Positions 1 to 7,550 of a DNA stretch of 23,688 nt are shown piece by piece (within the stretch, counting starts at the first letter, position 1; each line of letters begins with the position of its first letter). The stretch comes from JAAYKM01 sp964408155 (GTDB lineage Bacteria > Desulfobacterota > Syntrophia > Syntrophales > JAAYKM01): assembly GCA_964408155.1 (NCBI GenBank), contig CAYOYJ010000018.1, positions 1 to 23,688 of the forward strand. Direction: 5' to 3'. Position numbers and translations under genes: made by a program. The notes under the pieces are model-generated. The model did not search any database. It worked only from the letters and a program-made list of their open reading frames with translations, and was not told the DNA's origin.

Positions 1-171
1 CAATTTCGGCAACATGCAATCCACAATGGCGGCGTCATAAGGTTCATGGAAGGCCATATCCAAGCCCCCTTCACCGTCCTGGGCATGGTCAACGGCAAAA
101 CCGGCTTCCTGAAGCCCCTTCATGATAAAATGGGCAATTTTCAGATCATCCTCAACCAGCAACAACCGCAT
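1..171 (-). CDS. Response regulator, receiver domain (partial; C-terminus beyond the left edge)
   Basis: These 57 residues are the start of a CheY-like receiver domain. The N-terminus MRLLLVEDD gives the acidic pair D8/D9, and the phospho-acceptor is D51 in IVDCMLP. This form (MRLLLVEDDLKIA) is typical of OmpR/PhoB-type transcription regulators with a C-terminal winged helix, but that part is not in the window, so the output domain is inferred. The start is the ATG at 171; another ATG seven bases upstream is out of frame and soon meets a stop. It follows the LTA-synthase-family gene on the same strand with 90 bp between them. A sensor kinase may follow beyond the edge, but this cannot be seen. 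Confidence 0.85.
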   Translation of the reverse strand, partial: MRLLLVEDDLKIAHFIMKGLQEAGFAVDHAQDGEGGLDMAFHEPYDAAIVDCMLPKL

Positions 172-261
172 ATCTCATGTACCTGTATTAAATCGAATCT
201 CTTGCTGATCGGTTTTTCGACCGCCCATGCCTGAGTTTTCCGCTGCAGTTAACTTTTGCCC

Positions 262-2250
262 CTATTTTACATAACACCGATATTCCGGCGCAGTCAATGC
301 CCGATAAAGTCCTTGCTTATATAAATAACTCGCGACTTCATAATAACTGATGGTTTCCAGCCGGTACTCTTTCTTCAGTGCCGAGGGGCTGAGGGATTTT
401 AGAGCAAAATCATAGTGGTATTCGATGTTTTTGCGAAGAGGTTTCAGAATCACCAACTCACCTTCCTCGATGTGCCCCAGTTCCTGATAATTACCGATGA
501 TGGCATGCCCTTCTTCAGGATCGATGCGAAAAACATCATGTCCCAGAAAACGGCTGGGATATCTCCAATTGAGCAGAACCAGCAAGGTCGGAGCATAATC
601 CATCTGGCTGGCGCTGGTTTTAACATGTCCGAACCGGATTTGTCCACCAGGTGCATAAATCAGCAGGGGAATGTGATATTTATCGACGGGCAAGTCGGTT
701 TTTCCCGCACTCGAGGCACAGTGATCTGCGACAACCACGAAAACCGTGTTCTTAAACCAGGGCTTTTTCTCTGCCTCCCGGATGAACCAACCAATGGCAT
801 AATCGGAATACTTCACACCACCCAGCCGTCCTGCAATCTTGGACGGCAAATCGATCTTTCCGTCAGGATAAGTAAAAGGACGATGATTTGAGGTGGTCAT
901 GACGAAAAAGTGAAAGGGGCGTTGCAATTTGAAAGCGGCGTCGGCTTCACGTAGTGTCCAACGATACAGATCTTCGTCACAGGCGCCCCAGACATTGGCG
1001 AAGGTGACATCATCCCGACTGACACTGCCACGGTCAATGACACGGTAGCCGTTGTTACCAAAAAAATAGTTCATATTGTCGAAATAGCCATAGCCGCTGT
1101 AAATAAAAGCCGTATCATAGCCTTTCGTCTTGAACAGGGAACCCAGTGTAAACAATCCTTCATTGTGAGGCCGTTTAACCAGGGATCGACCGGGGGTGGG
1201 GGGCAGAGATAACGTCAAGGCTTCCATGCCCCGGTCGGTGCGTGTGCCGGTTGCGTAGAAGTTGTCAAAGACCAAGCTTTTCTGTTTCAGAGCCAACAAA
1301 TTCGGTGTCAAATTGGCGTACGGTCCGGTTCTACTCAAGAATTCCGCACTCAGGCTCTCCACCGTAATCTGAACAACGTTTGGTTTCAGTTCCGTCTTGT
1401 CGCTGGAATAAAATCTCAAAGTGTCCCGAACTTGAGGGCGCAACAGCACCGACCCGTCTTCGATGACTTCCTCCCGTATCCTCTGGAACGCTTGTTCGGT
1501 AGGAACCGTGGGGAAAAATTGGTTAAAATCCAGTTCATTGTCCTTGAACGCCGCAAAAAGTGACCAGATGCCGTTTTTTCCAAGTTCACGGTTATAGTTG
1601 TTTGCGAATGAAGGCAGCCAATTCTGATTGATTACCAGTCCGACGGCAACAACTCCCAAGCACCAGATAGCCCCATTTTTATAACGGCCCCCGACTGGTT
1701 CCGCCGCGGCCTCCAACCAGAGTTTCGGCAGGCCTGTTTTCCAGATGACAAGGTGGATGAGCAGGGACGAAACGGCAATAACGCTGAGAAGCAGCGGTAT
1801 GGGATAAGATTCACGAATGTTATTCAGCACTTCCTGGGTGTATACAAGATAGTCTACGGCGATGAAGTTAAACCGGACACCGAATTCATCCCAGAACACC
1901 CACTCCGCGGCCAACCCGAAGAGTAGCAGAAACATGACGGAAAATATGATTGTATGCAGGAATAGACGCCCTCTGAAGCGCTCGAAAAAATGTTCGGGTA
2001 AAATGGTCAGCAACACGATGAGAGGCAAAAACAGCCAGCAAGCCGCACCGAAATCATAAAGAATCCCCCAGCCAAACGCCGCCGGCAGGCTGAAATCCCA
2101 AGAGACATCCCGTGCCGCCTTAATCAGCAGCACGGTTCTGACAATGAATTCAAAAGCGAGAAATATGGCAAAAAATAAAAGAACCACCCCATGTCTTGTT
2201 TCCGTACCGATAACGTGATGCCGTTTATCGTTAAAATGTTCTTCCTTCAC
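262..2250 (-). CDS. LTA synthase family membrane protein (alkaline phosphatase/sulfatase superfamily transferase)
   Basis: This is a 662-residue protein with an N-terminal membrane part, hydrophobic segments at roughly 22-44, 60-84, 98-120, 150-170 and 194-208, followed by an extracytoplasmic sulfatase-fold domain from about residue 290. The LtaS-type active site is visible: the metal ligand Glu298 in TVESLS, the nucleophile Thr338 in TRTDRGME, SNHRPF at 454-459, and the Asp509-His510 metal pair in VVADH. Family members move phosphoglycerol or phosphoethanolamine from phospholipids onto acceptors outside the membrane. In a Gram-negative cell true lipoteichoic acid is not expected, so a periplasmic glycan or LPS acceptor is my inference. 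The GTG start has AAGGA a few bases upstream; a nearby ATG is closed at once by TGA. A response regulator lies downstream. Confidence 0.85.
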   Translation of the reverse strand: MKEEHFNDKRHHVIGTETRHGVVLLFFAIFLAFEFIVRTVLLIKAARDVSWDFSLPAAFGWGILYDFGAACWLFLPLIVLLTILPEHFFERFRGRLFLHTIIFSVMFLLLFGLAAEWVFWDEFGVRFNFIAVDYLVYTQEVLNNIRESYPIPLLLSVIAVSSLLIHLVIWKTGLPKLWLEAAAEPVGGRYKNGAIWCLGVVAVGLVINQNWLPSFANNYNRELGKNGIWSLFAAFKDNELDFNQFFPTVPTEQAFQRIREEVIEDGSVLLRPQVRDTLRFYSSDKTELKPNVVQITVESLSAEFLSRTGPYANLTPNLLALKQKSLVFDNFYATGTRTDRGMEALTLSLPPTPGRSLVKRPHNEGLFTLGSLFKTKGYDTAFIYSGYGYFDNMNYFFGNNGYRVIDRGSVSRDDVTFANVWGACDEDLYRWTLREADAAFKLQRPFHFFVMTTSNHRPFTYPDGKIDLPSKIAGRLGGVKYSDYAIGWFIREAEKKPWFKNTVFVVVADHCASSAGKTDLPVDKYHIPLLIYAPGGQIRFGHVKTSASQMDYAPTLLVLLNWRYPSRFLGHDVFRIDPEEGHAIIGNYQELGHIEEGELVILKPLRKNIEYHYDFALKSLSPSALKKEYRLETISYYEVASYLYKQGLYRALTAPEYRCYVK

Positions 2251-2919
2251 CTCATGTCCTTTTCTTCAATCAAATTCCGTTCTTAATGGCGGGAGAGGAA
2301 GGATTTTCCCCTTCCCCTGAGAGAAGGTTGCGTCCTTTTTCTCCCTGGGTTGCATCCTCAGCACTGTGCTCGAGGCACCCCCATCCCTTGGCTATCCGCC
2401 GTATTGAGCATAAACGATGCCGGCGGCGCTCAAATAAGGCAACCACATGATAATATACATTATTAAGTAATTTCCGAAATATCCGAAGCGGCAAAATATG
2501 TCGGCTGGTTGAACCGCTATCCGCTGTTTGATCGTTATTACCCTATGTTAGATAAAGGCAAGATCTGTCCGGGAAATCGACATTTCCGTCGATTATCACT
2601 TCTTTTCCCACAGCCTATCGGTCTTCAACTGAAAGATCGCAACGCTTATTCATAATAAATAACCAGAGTTGTCTTTCTTGAATACCGATGGTTAGTTGGA
2701 AAGACCAACGCTGCAACCATCAACAGGTTTTCCATAAGTAAGCTTGATACAATCATGGTTGGAAAAGCTGGGGGGCAAGTTTCTGAAAAAATCCTCCAAC
2801 AACCGGAAGAAGAACGCCGCCTCCCCGATGTACCGGTAAAAGCGGCGCGCGGAGAATCCGATGATACATCAATCGTTTATGCCGATCCTGTCGCCAAGCG
2901 GTGAAAAACTTGCACTATC
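2251..2919. other. Gene-poor gap of 669 bp with possible decayed coding remnants
   Basis: No convincing intact gene is present. A minus-strand frame at 2270-2494 codes for 74 residues but resembles nothing I know. On the plus strand 2467-2655 is open for 62 codons with reasonable amino-acid make-up (it includes YVGWLNRYPLFDRYY) but has no good start. A 49-codon frame at 2755-2904 begins with ATG without a clear ribosome site. An imperfect hairpin lies at 2688-2720 (ATGGTT/AACCAT outside, GTTGG/CCAAC inside) with no T-run. The stretch 2440-2700 is AT-richer than its neighbours. The promoter of the LTA-synthase-family gene should lie here, but I could not place it. Confidence 0.5.
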
Positions 2920-3240
2920 TCAAAAACCCCGCTTCTTTTTCCGCATGAAAATGCTGACCCCCAGGGCAATCAGGATGACCGGCAGCAGATAGGTCCCCAG
3001 AATGTGCAGTTTCATTCCCCAGTGATTGATCAGCAAAAAAACCATCCCGACCACGAGGATCAACCACCCCCCCATATCCTTGACCTTTTGCATCAGCATG
3101 GAAATCGCAATAACCACGAGAAGAATGGGCCAGCTTTTATTGAACCCGTAAATCCCCAGATTATTCAGAATGATCAGGCAACCCAGCGTAATCAGAATCA
3201 ATCCGCCGGTTACAATATCAAATTTTTCCCTGACGTTCAT
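2920..3240 (-). CDS. Small LiaF/LiaI-like four-helix membrane protein
   Basis: This 106-residue protein is mostly hydrophobic, with four likely membrane helices around 9-28, 34-50, 56-73 and 81-99, short polar turns (MQKVKDMGG) and a basic tail (RKKKRGF). The pattern of repeated helix pairs ending in GVSIFMRKK matches the LiaI/LiaF-like transmembrane family. Such proteins often sit beside envelope-stress genes; no enzyme activity is suggested. A strong ribosome site, GGAGGTGA, precedes the ATG. It is the last gene of the coaBC-udg-nfeD-slipin run, 30 bp after the slipin stop, which suggests a shared membrane-stress role with those two. Its exact function is unknown. Confidence 0.7.
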   Translation of the reverse strand: MNVREKFDIVTGGLILITLGCLIILNNLGIYGFNKSWPILLVVIAISMLMQKVKDMGGWLILVVGMVFLLINHWGMKLHILGTYLLPVILIALGVSIFMRKKKRGF

Positions 3241-3270
3241 GCCATCACCTCCATCATCAGCACTTCAGAA

Positions 3271-4035
3271 TTATTCTTTGTCCATCCTATCGGCCAGTTT
3301 CAGGAACGGTTTGACCAGATCGATCGGAATGGGAAAAATAGTCGTTGAATTGTTCTCCGAGGAAATCTGAACCAGAGTCTGCAGATAACGCAATTGCAGC
3401 GAAATGGGCTGGGTGGCGATGACCGACGCCGCATCGGTCAGCTTCTGGGCCGCCTGGAATTCGCCTTCGGCGTTGATGATCTTCGCCCGTCGCTCGCGCT
3501 CCGCCTCGGCCTGTTTAGCCATGGCCCGTTTCATCTCCTCCGGCAGATCAATATGCTTAACTTCGACCAGGGTGACCTTAATACCCCATGGGTCGGTGCT
3601 GCGATCGAGGATCTCTTGAATGTTCAGGTTGATTTTCTCCCGCTCCGCCAGGATTTCATCCAGTTCAAACTGGCCGCAGACACTTCGCAGGGTTGTCTGG
3701 GCCAATTGGGATGTGGCGTAAAGATAATTCTCCACTTCTACTACCGCTGAATTGGCATCAACGACGCGGAAATAGACGACGGCGTTGACCTTGATGGAGA
3801 CGTTATCCCGGGTAATGACATCCTGGGCGGGCACATCCATGGTAATCGTCCGCATATCGACCTTGACCATTTTATCCACGATGGGAATAAGTAGAATAAT
3901 ACCGGGACCTTTCGTATCGATGATCCGACCCAGGCGGAAGATAACGGCCCGCTCGTATTCGTTGAGAACACGGATCGCAGACGCGAGAAACATGACAACG
4001 AGGACAATGATTACAATCGGTGTAAACTCCAGCAT
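3271..4035 (-). CDS. Slipin family protein (stomatin/prohibitin-like SPFH domain)
   Basis: This is a 254-residue stomatin-type protein. An N-terminal membrane anchor (about 5-24) is followed by the SPFH domain (about 25-190), with the characteristic start NEYERAVIFRLGR, then PGIILLIPIVDK, VPAQDVITRDNVSIKVNAVVYFRV split over neighbouring segments, and the charged helix EMKRAMAKQAEAERERRAK before a C-terminal region. Slipins oligomerise on the inner membrane and are thought to organise membrane microdomains. The ATG follows a near-perfect AGGAGG. It lies 11 bp downstream of the NfeD gene; slipin and long NfeD are a well-known operon pair in which the NfeD OB domain contacts the slipin. Confidence 0.95.
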   Translation of the reverse strand: MLEFTPIVIIVLVVMFLASAIRVLNEYERAVIFRLGRIIDTKGPGIILLIPIVDKMVKVDMRTITMDVPAQDVITRDNVSIKVNAVVYFRVVDANSAVVEVENYLYATSQLAQTTLRSVCGQFELDEILAEREKINLNIQEILDRSTDPWGIKVTLVEVKHIDLPEEMKRAMAKQAEAERERRAKIINAEGEFQAAQKLTDAASVIATQPISLQLRYLQTLVQISSENNSTTIFPIPIDLVKPFLKLADRMDKE

Positions 4036-4046
4036 AACAACCTCCT

Positions 4047-5360
4047 TCAGTTGATTTCTTCCACGTTAAGGGTCAAGCCTTCCACGCTTTTCACCCGGAT
4101 TTGTTTACCCTGGGGAATGACTTGGTCGCTGGCGGCGTTCCAGTACTCTCCTTTGATCTGAACCTTGCCCCGGTCGGAAATATCCGTTACGGCCACCCCT
4201 TCGGCCCCTTCCATTCCCTCTTTCCCCGTTAACTTTTTACGCAATTGCGCCTTGACGACCAGACTGATCACCCCGATAAAAAAGAGCGACAGAATCGTCA
4301 CCGTGGGCACCAGAACCTGGAGTGATACCCGCATGGCCGGCTCCGAAGAATCGAAGAGCAGCAAGGACCCCATGATCAGAGAGACAATCCCCCCCACCGT
4401 CAACAGGCCATGACTGATCACTTTAATTTCCGCGACAAACAGAATCACGGCAAACAGAATTAAAAGCACGCCTGCGTAATTCACCGGCAGGGTCTGGAGG
4501 GCAAAGAAAGCCAAAATCAGGGACATGCCTCCGATCACACCGGGCAGAATCACTCCCGGATTGGCAAATTCAAAGTACAACCCCGCCAGTCCGACGAGCA
4601 AAAGGATATAGGCGATATTGGGATTGCTGATTACGGAAAGGATGCGCAGTCGCAGCCCCATGTCCTTTTCCCGGATCTGGGCGTTCCGGGTTTGCATGAC
4701 CCGTTCTCCCGTGGGCAGGTTAACCCTCCGTTTATCAATCTGGGCGAGAAGCTGATTCACATCCGCGGCAACGACATCGATCACACCCAAACGCAGAGCC
4801 TCTTCGGCGGTGATGGACTCGCTTTTCAAGACTGCCTTCGCCGCCCATTCCTCGTTGCGTCCGCGCTTCTTAGCGATCCCCTGCACGTAGGCCACCGCAT
4901 CGTTCTCGACTTTCTTGGCCATCGTTTCATCCATACCACCGCCCAGACCGATTCCGACAGGATGGGCCGCCCCGATATTCGTACCGGGTGTCATGGCCGC
5001 CACATGAGCGGAAATGGTGATGACGACCCCGGCAGACGCCGCCCGAGCTCCTGCCGGATGGACGAACACCATCACCGGCAGTGGGGCGTTGAGAATCCCC
5101 TTGGCAATTTCCCGCATGCTCGAATCGAGCCCGCCGGGCGTATCAAACAGGATGACCAGACCGGCGGCGGAGCCTGCTGACGCCTCACGTATGCTCTTGA
5201 GGATATATTCGGCAATGGGCGGGGTGATCGTGGCATCGACGGTGATCACGTCATAAATGGGCCCCCTTTCAGCGCCGATGGCCAGATTGTAGCCGCCAAG
5301 GGAAAAACAGAAGAGAAATGCGGCAAACCATATTTTGCGGTCACGAATTTTTTTCCTCAC
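4047..5360 (-). CDS. Long-form NfeD membrane serine protease (ClpP-like domain plus NfeD OB domain)
   Basis: Read from the GTG at 5360 the product has 437 residues. It has a signal peptide (basic MRKKIRDRK, a hydrophobic core, likely cut after AIGA), a ClpP-class protease domain (about 33-220), four or so membrane helices (about 240-375) and a C-terminal OB-fold NfeD domain. The catalytic Ser109 is in ARAASAGV and the Lys partner is in MAKKVEN (149/150). Homologues cleave the hydrophobic C-terminus of the partner stomatin. I chose 5360 because it yields a normal signal peptide, has GGGGTGGACAG just before it and avoids overlap; a GTG at 5411 would add 17 polar residues and overlap the glycosylase gene. 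The slipin gene follows after 11 bp. Confidence 0.93.
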   Translation of the reverse strand: MRKKIRDRKIWFAAFLFCFSLGGYNLAIGAERGPIYDVITVDATITPPIAEYILKSIREASAGSAAGLVILFDTPGGLDSSMREIAKGILNAPLPVMVFVHPAGARAASAGVVITISAHVAAMTPGTNIGAAHPVGIGLGGGMDETMAKKVENDAVAYVQGIAKKRGRNEEWAAKAVLKSESITAEEALRLGVIDVVAADVNQLLAQIDKRRVNLPTGERVMQTRNAQIREKDMGLRLRILSVISNPNIAYILLLVGLAGLYFEFANPGVILPGVIGGMSLILAFFALQTLPVNYAGVLLILFAVILFVAEIKVISHGLLTVGGIVSLIMGSLLLFDSSEPAMRVSLQVLVPTVTILSLFFIGVISLVVKAQLRKKLTGKEGMEGAEGVAVTDISDRGKVQIKGEYWNAASDQVIPQGKQIRVKSVEGLTLNVEEIN

Positions 5361-5388
5361 CCTGTCCACCCCTTTTTTATTTTTGATT

Positions 5389-6129
5389 TCAGGAAGGTGA
5401 TGGGGACTCACCGATCTTCAACCGCTTCATGATCTGTTGTACGTCTTCCCAGACCTGTTTCTTGGCCGAAGGATTTCGGAGCAGATAGGCCGGATGGTAC
5501 GTCGGCATGAGGGGAATGCCGTGATAGTCGTGAAATCTTCCGCGCAGGACCGTAATCGGCGCTTCCGTCTTGAGCAGGGTCCGTGCGGCAAAGGTCCCCA
5601 AGGTACAAATCACCTGGGGCCCAATCGCCTCCAACTGACGAATCAGAAAAGGTTCACAGGCCAGGATTTCTTCCGGCAGGGGATTGCGGTTTCCCGGAGG
5701 GCGGCACTTGAGAATGTTGCAAATATAAACCTGCTCCCGCTTCAGGCCCATGGCTTCAATGATTTTCGTCAGGAGTTGACCCGCCCGCCCGACAAAAGGT
5801 TTTCCCTGCTGATCTTCATCCGCTCCCGGTGCCTCGCCGACGAAGACCAAATCCGTCTGAGGGTTGCCTTCACCGAATACCAGGTTCTGCCTCGTCGCAT
5901 GGAGGCAGCAGCGCCGACAATCCCCCATATCCGCCCGGATGTCCCCAAGGGTCGGTTTTTCAAACCTCTTCGGTGTCAGGACCGTGACCGGCTTCTGAGC
6001 CGAGACGACGTCCTGCGATGAACAAAGGTAAGACAGGGAACGTTTCCGCTCCTGATCCAAGATAATGACCGCGGTGGGTGAATCGACGATTTCCAGCAAT
6101 TCTGCGGCAAGATCCGGTCTGTTGATCAT
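5389..6129 (-). CDS. Type-4 uracil-DNA glycosylase (iron-sulfur)
   Basis: This enzyme removes uracil from DNA in base-excision repair. Family 4 marks are clear: GEAPGADEDQQGKPFVGRAG for the active site, the second motif TYHPAYLL, and four cluster cysteines, C71 and C74 (CRRC), C142 in LKCRPPGNR and C158, with the family's 16-residue step between the last two. The product has 246 residues, longer than the usual 200 or so, because of a roughly 65-residue N-terminal stretch with no motif I recognise. The ATG at 6129 is preferred over an upstream TTG at 6147 because GGAG lies five bases before it. It sits 14 bp after coaBC and 28 bp before nfeD, so it is probably co-transcribed. Confidence 0.93.
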   Translation of the reverse strand: MINRPDLAAELLEIVDSPTAVIILDQERKRSLSYLCSSQDVVSAQKPVTVLTPKRFEKPTLGDIRADMGDCRRCCLHATRQNLVFGEGNPQTDLVFVGEAPGADEDQQGKPFVGRAGQLLTKIIEAMGLKREQVYICNILKCRPPGNRNPLPEEILACEPFLIRQLEAIGPQVICTLGTFAARTLLKTEAPITVLRGRFHDYHGIPLMPTYHPAYLLRNPSAKKQVWEDVQQIMKRLKIGESPSPS

Positions 6130-6143
6130 GGGCGCTCCGTCTT

Positions 6144-7346
6144 TCAACGCTTACGGGTCGCCCGCATGTCCCGAATCCGGTCGAGGATTCGATTGGCCAC
6201 GTCCCCTTTGTCCATAATCGGCAACTCCTCTACCCTCCCGTCCCGGTCGAGGATCTTTATGATATTGGTATCCGTCTGGAAACCCGCCCCTTCCTGGGTC
6301 AGGTCGTTTGCAATAATCATGTCCATTTTTTTTGTCAGGAGCTTCCCCTTGGCGTTCTCAACCAGATTTTCCGATTCCATGGCAAATCCGACAAGAATAC
6401 GGTTCCCCTTCCGCTTGCCGATTTCGGAAATGATATCGGGGTTCCGGACCAGCTTGATCGTCAGCGGACCTTCCTTCTTCTTGATCTTGTTCGGTGCGAC
6501 TTCGGCGGGGCGGTAATCGGCGACGGCCGCCGCCTTAATAACCACAGTCGCCCGCTCAAAATTAGCCATGACGGCATCCCACATCTCCACCGCCGTTGAA
6601 ACGGCAATGAATCGGACCCCAACCGGTTGTGCCAGGGCCGACGGCCCGCTGACCAGTGTCACCTGGGCGCCGCGGCGCCTGGCCATAGCGGCCAGAGCGT
6701 AACCCATCTTGCCGGAAGAATGGTTGGAAATAAAACGCACGGGATCGAAGGGTTCCCGGGTTGGGCCTGCCGTGACGAGAACCCGCTCCCCCGCAAGATC
6801 TTTTCCCGTCATGGTGGTTTCGATGGCTTCCATGATCTCCGGCACCTCGGCCAGCCGCCCCGGACCGGTCACTTTGCAGGCGAGTTCTCCATAACCCGGC
6901 TCGACAAAATGATACCCGAGAGCCGCCAAGCGCGCGATATTCTCCTGAACGATGGGGTTTTCGTACATGTGCATATTCATGGCGGGACAGATGAGGACCG
7001 GCGCCCGCGTGGCCATGATGACAGTGGTTAACAGGTCATCGGCGATCCCGGAGGCGATCTTACCGATGACGTTGGCTGTCGCCGGGGCGATCACCACAAT
7101 GTCGGCGTATTCCGCCAGGGAAATATGGGCGATATCATAGTCCTTGATCAGGGAAAACATGTCCGTGAAGACAGGGTTGCGGGACAGGGTCTGAACGGTC
7201 ATGGGGGTCATGAATTCCCGGGCGTGGTCCGTCATGATCGCTTTGACATCAGCCCCCCTCCGGACACATTCCCGGATCAGCTCCCCCGTTTTATAGGCCG
7301 CAATTCCGCCGGTCATGCCGATCAGAACATTTTTACCCTCCAACAT
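6144..7346 (-). CDS. coaBC: Bifunctional phosphopantothenoylcysteine decarboxylase / phosphopantothenate-cysteine ligase
   Basis: CoaBC makes 4'-phosphopantetheine for coenzyme A in the cytoplasm. The CoaC flavoprotein half starts MLEGKNVLIGMTGGIAAYK and has the PAMNMHMYEN loop and the catalytic cysteine in ELACKVTGPGR. The CoaB half has TAGPTREPFDPVRFISNHSS, KAAAVADYRP and NKIKKKEGP, the CTP and substrate sites. The frame is open back to 7529, but starting at the ATG 7346 gives 400 residues, the usual length, puts GGAG seven bases upstream, and fits a promoter at 7383-7411 that lies inside the longer version. It is the first gene of the run continuing to the glycosylase, NfeD, slipin and LiaF-like genes. 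Confidence 0.95.
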   Translation of the reverse strand: MLEGKNVLIGMTGGIAAYKTGELIRECVRRGADVKAIMTDHAREFMTPMTVQTLSRNPVFTDMFSLIKDYDIAHISLAEYADIVVIAPATANVIGKIASGIADDLLTTVIMATRAPVLICPAMNMHMYENPIVQENIARLAALGYHFVEPGYGELACKVTGPGRLAEVPEIMEAIETTMTGKDLAGERVLVTAGPTREPFDPVRFISNHSSGKMGYALAAMARRRGAQVTLVSGPSALAQPVGVRFIAVSTAVEMWDAVMANFERATVVIKAAAVADYRPAEVAPNKIKKKEGPLTIKLVRNPDIISEIGKRKGNRILVGFAMESENLVENAKGKLLTKKMDMIIANDLTQEGAGFQTDTNIIKILDRDGRVEELPIMDKGDVANRILDRIRDMRATRKR

Positions 7347-7382
7347 CTTCATCTCCGGAACGTTTTTTTGACAGGCGGAAAA

Positions 7383-7411
7383 ACTATACCAACAAAGGGG
7401 GACAACTTCAA
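7383..7411 (-). promoter_or_regulatory. Probable sigma70 promoter of coaBC
   Basis: On the minus strand TTGAAG (7411-7406) and TATAGT (7388-7383) are 17 bp apart. Transcription would start near 7376, about 30 bases before the coaBC ATG at 7346. This is by eye only. Confidence 0.55.
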
Positions 7412-7449
7412 GGCGAATTGTCCAAAGGTCTACCTCTGCTAATTTCATC

Positions 7450-7478
7450 TTGCAAAACCGGGTGAAAATCAATATAGG
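7450..7478 (+). promoter_or_regulatory. Probable sigma70 promoter of the M23 peptidase gene
   Basis: TTGCAA (7450-7455) and TATAGG (7473-7478) are 17 bp apart, giving a leader of about 65 bases before the ATG at 7551. It diverges from the coaBC promoter, with about 38 bp between the two. Confidence 0.5.
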
Positions 7479-7550
7479 TGGGCCACGAAAAGACAGACCG
7501 ACAAGGCCCGAAACATCCTGATATAGCAAGAAAACACCGAGGTGAACCCG

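Noticed and set aside
2270..2494. Minus-strand 74-codon frame in the gene-poor gap
   Set aside because: No ribosome site, no recognisable motif, and it lies in low-complexity sequence; most likely chance.
2755..2904. Plus-strand 49-codon frame starting ATG
   Set aside because: No convincing ribosome site and a competing frame over the same bases looks equally good; mentioned only as possible gene decay.
7347..7529. 60-residue N-terminal extension of CoaBC
   Set aside because: The added stretch has no family match, exceeds the normal length, contains the likely promoter, and the ATG at 7346 has a better ribosome site.
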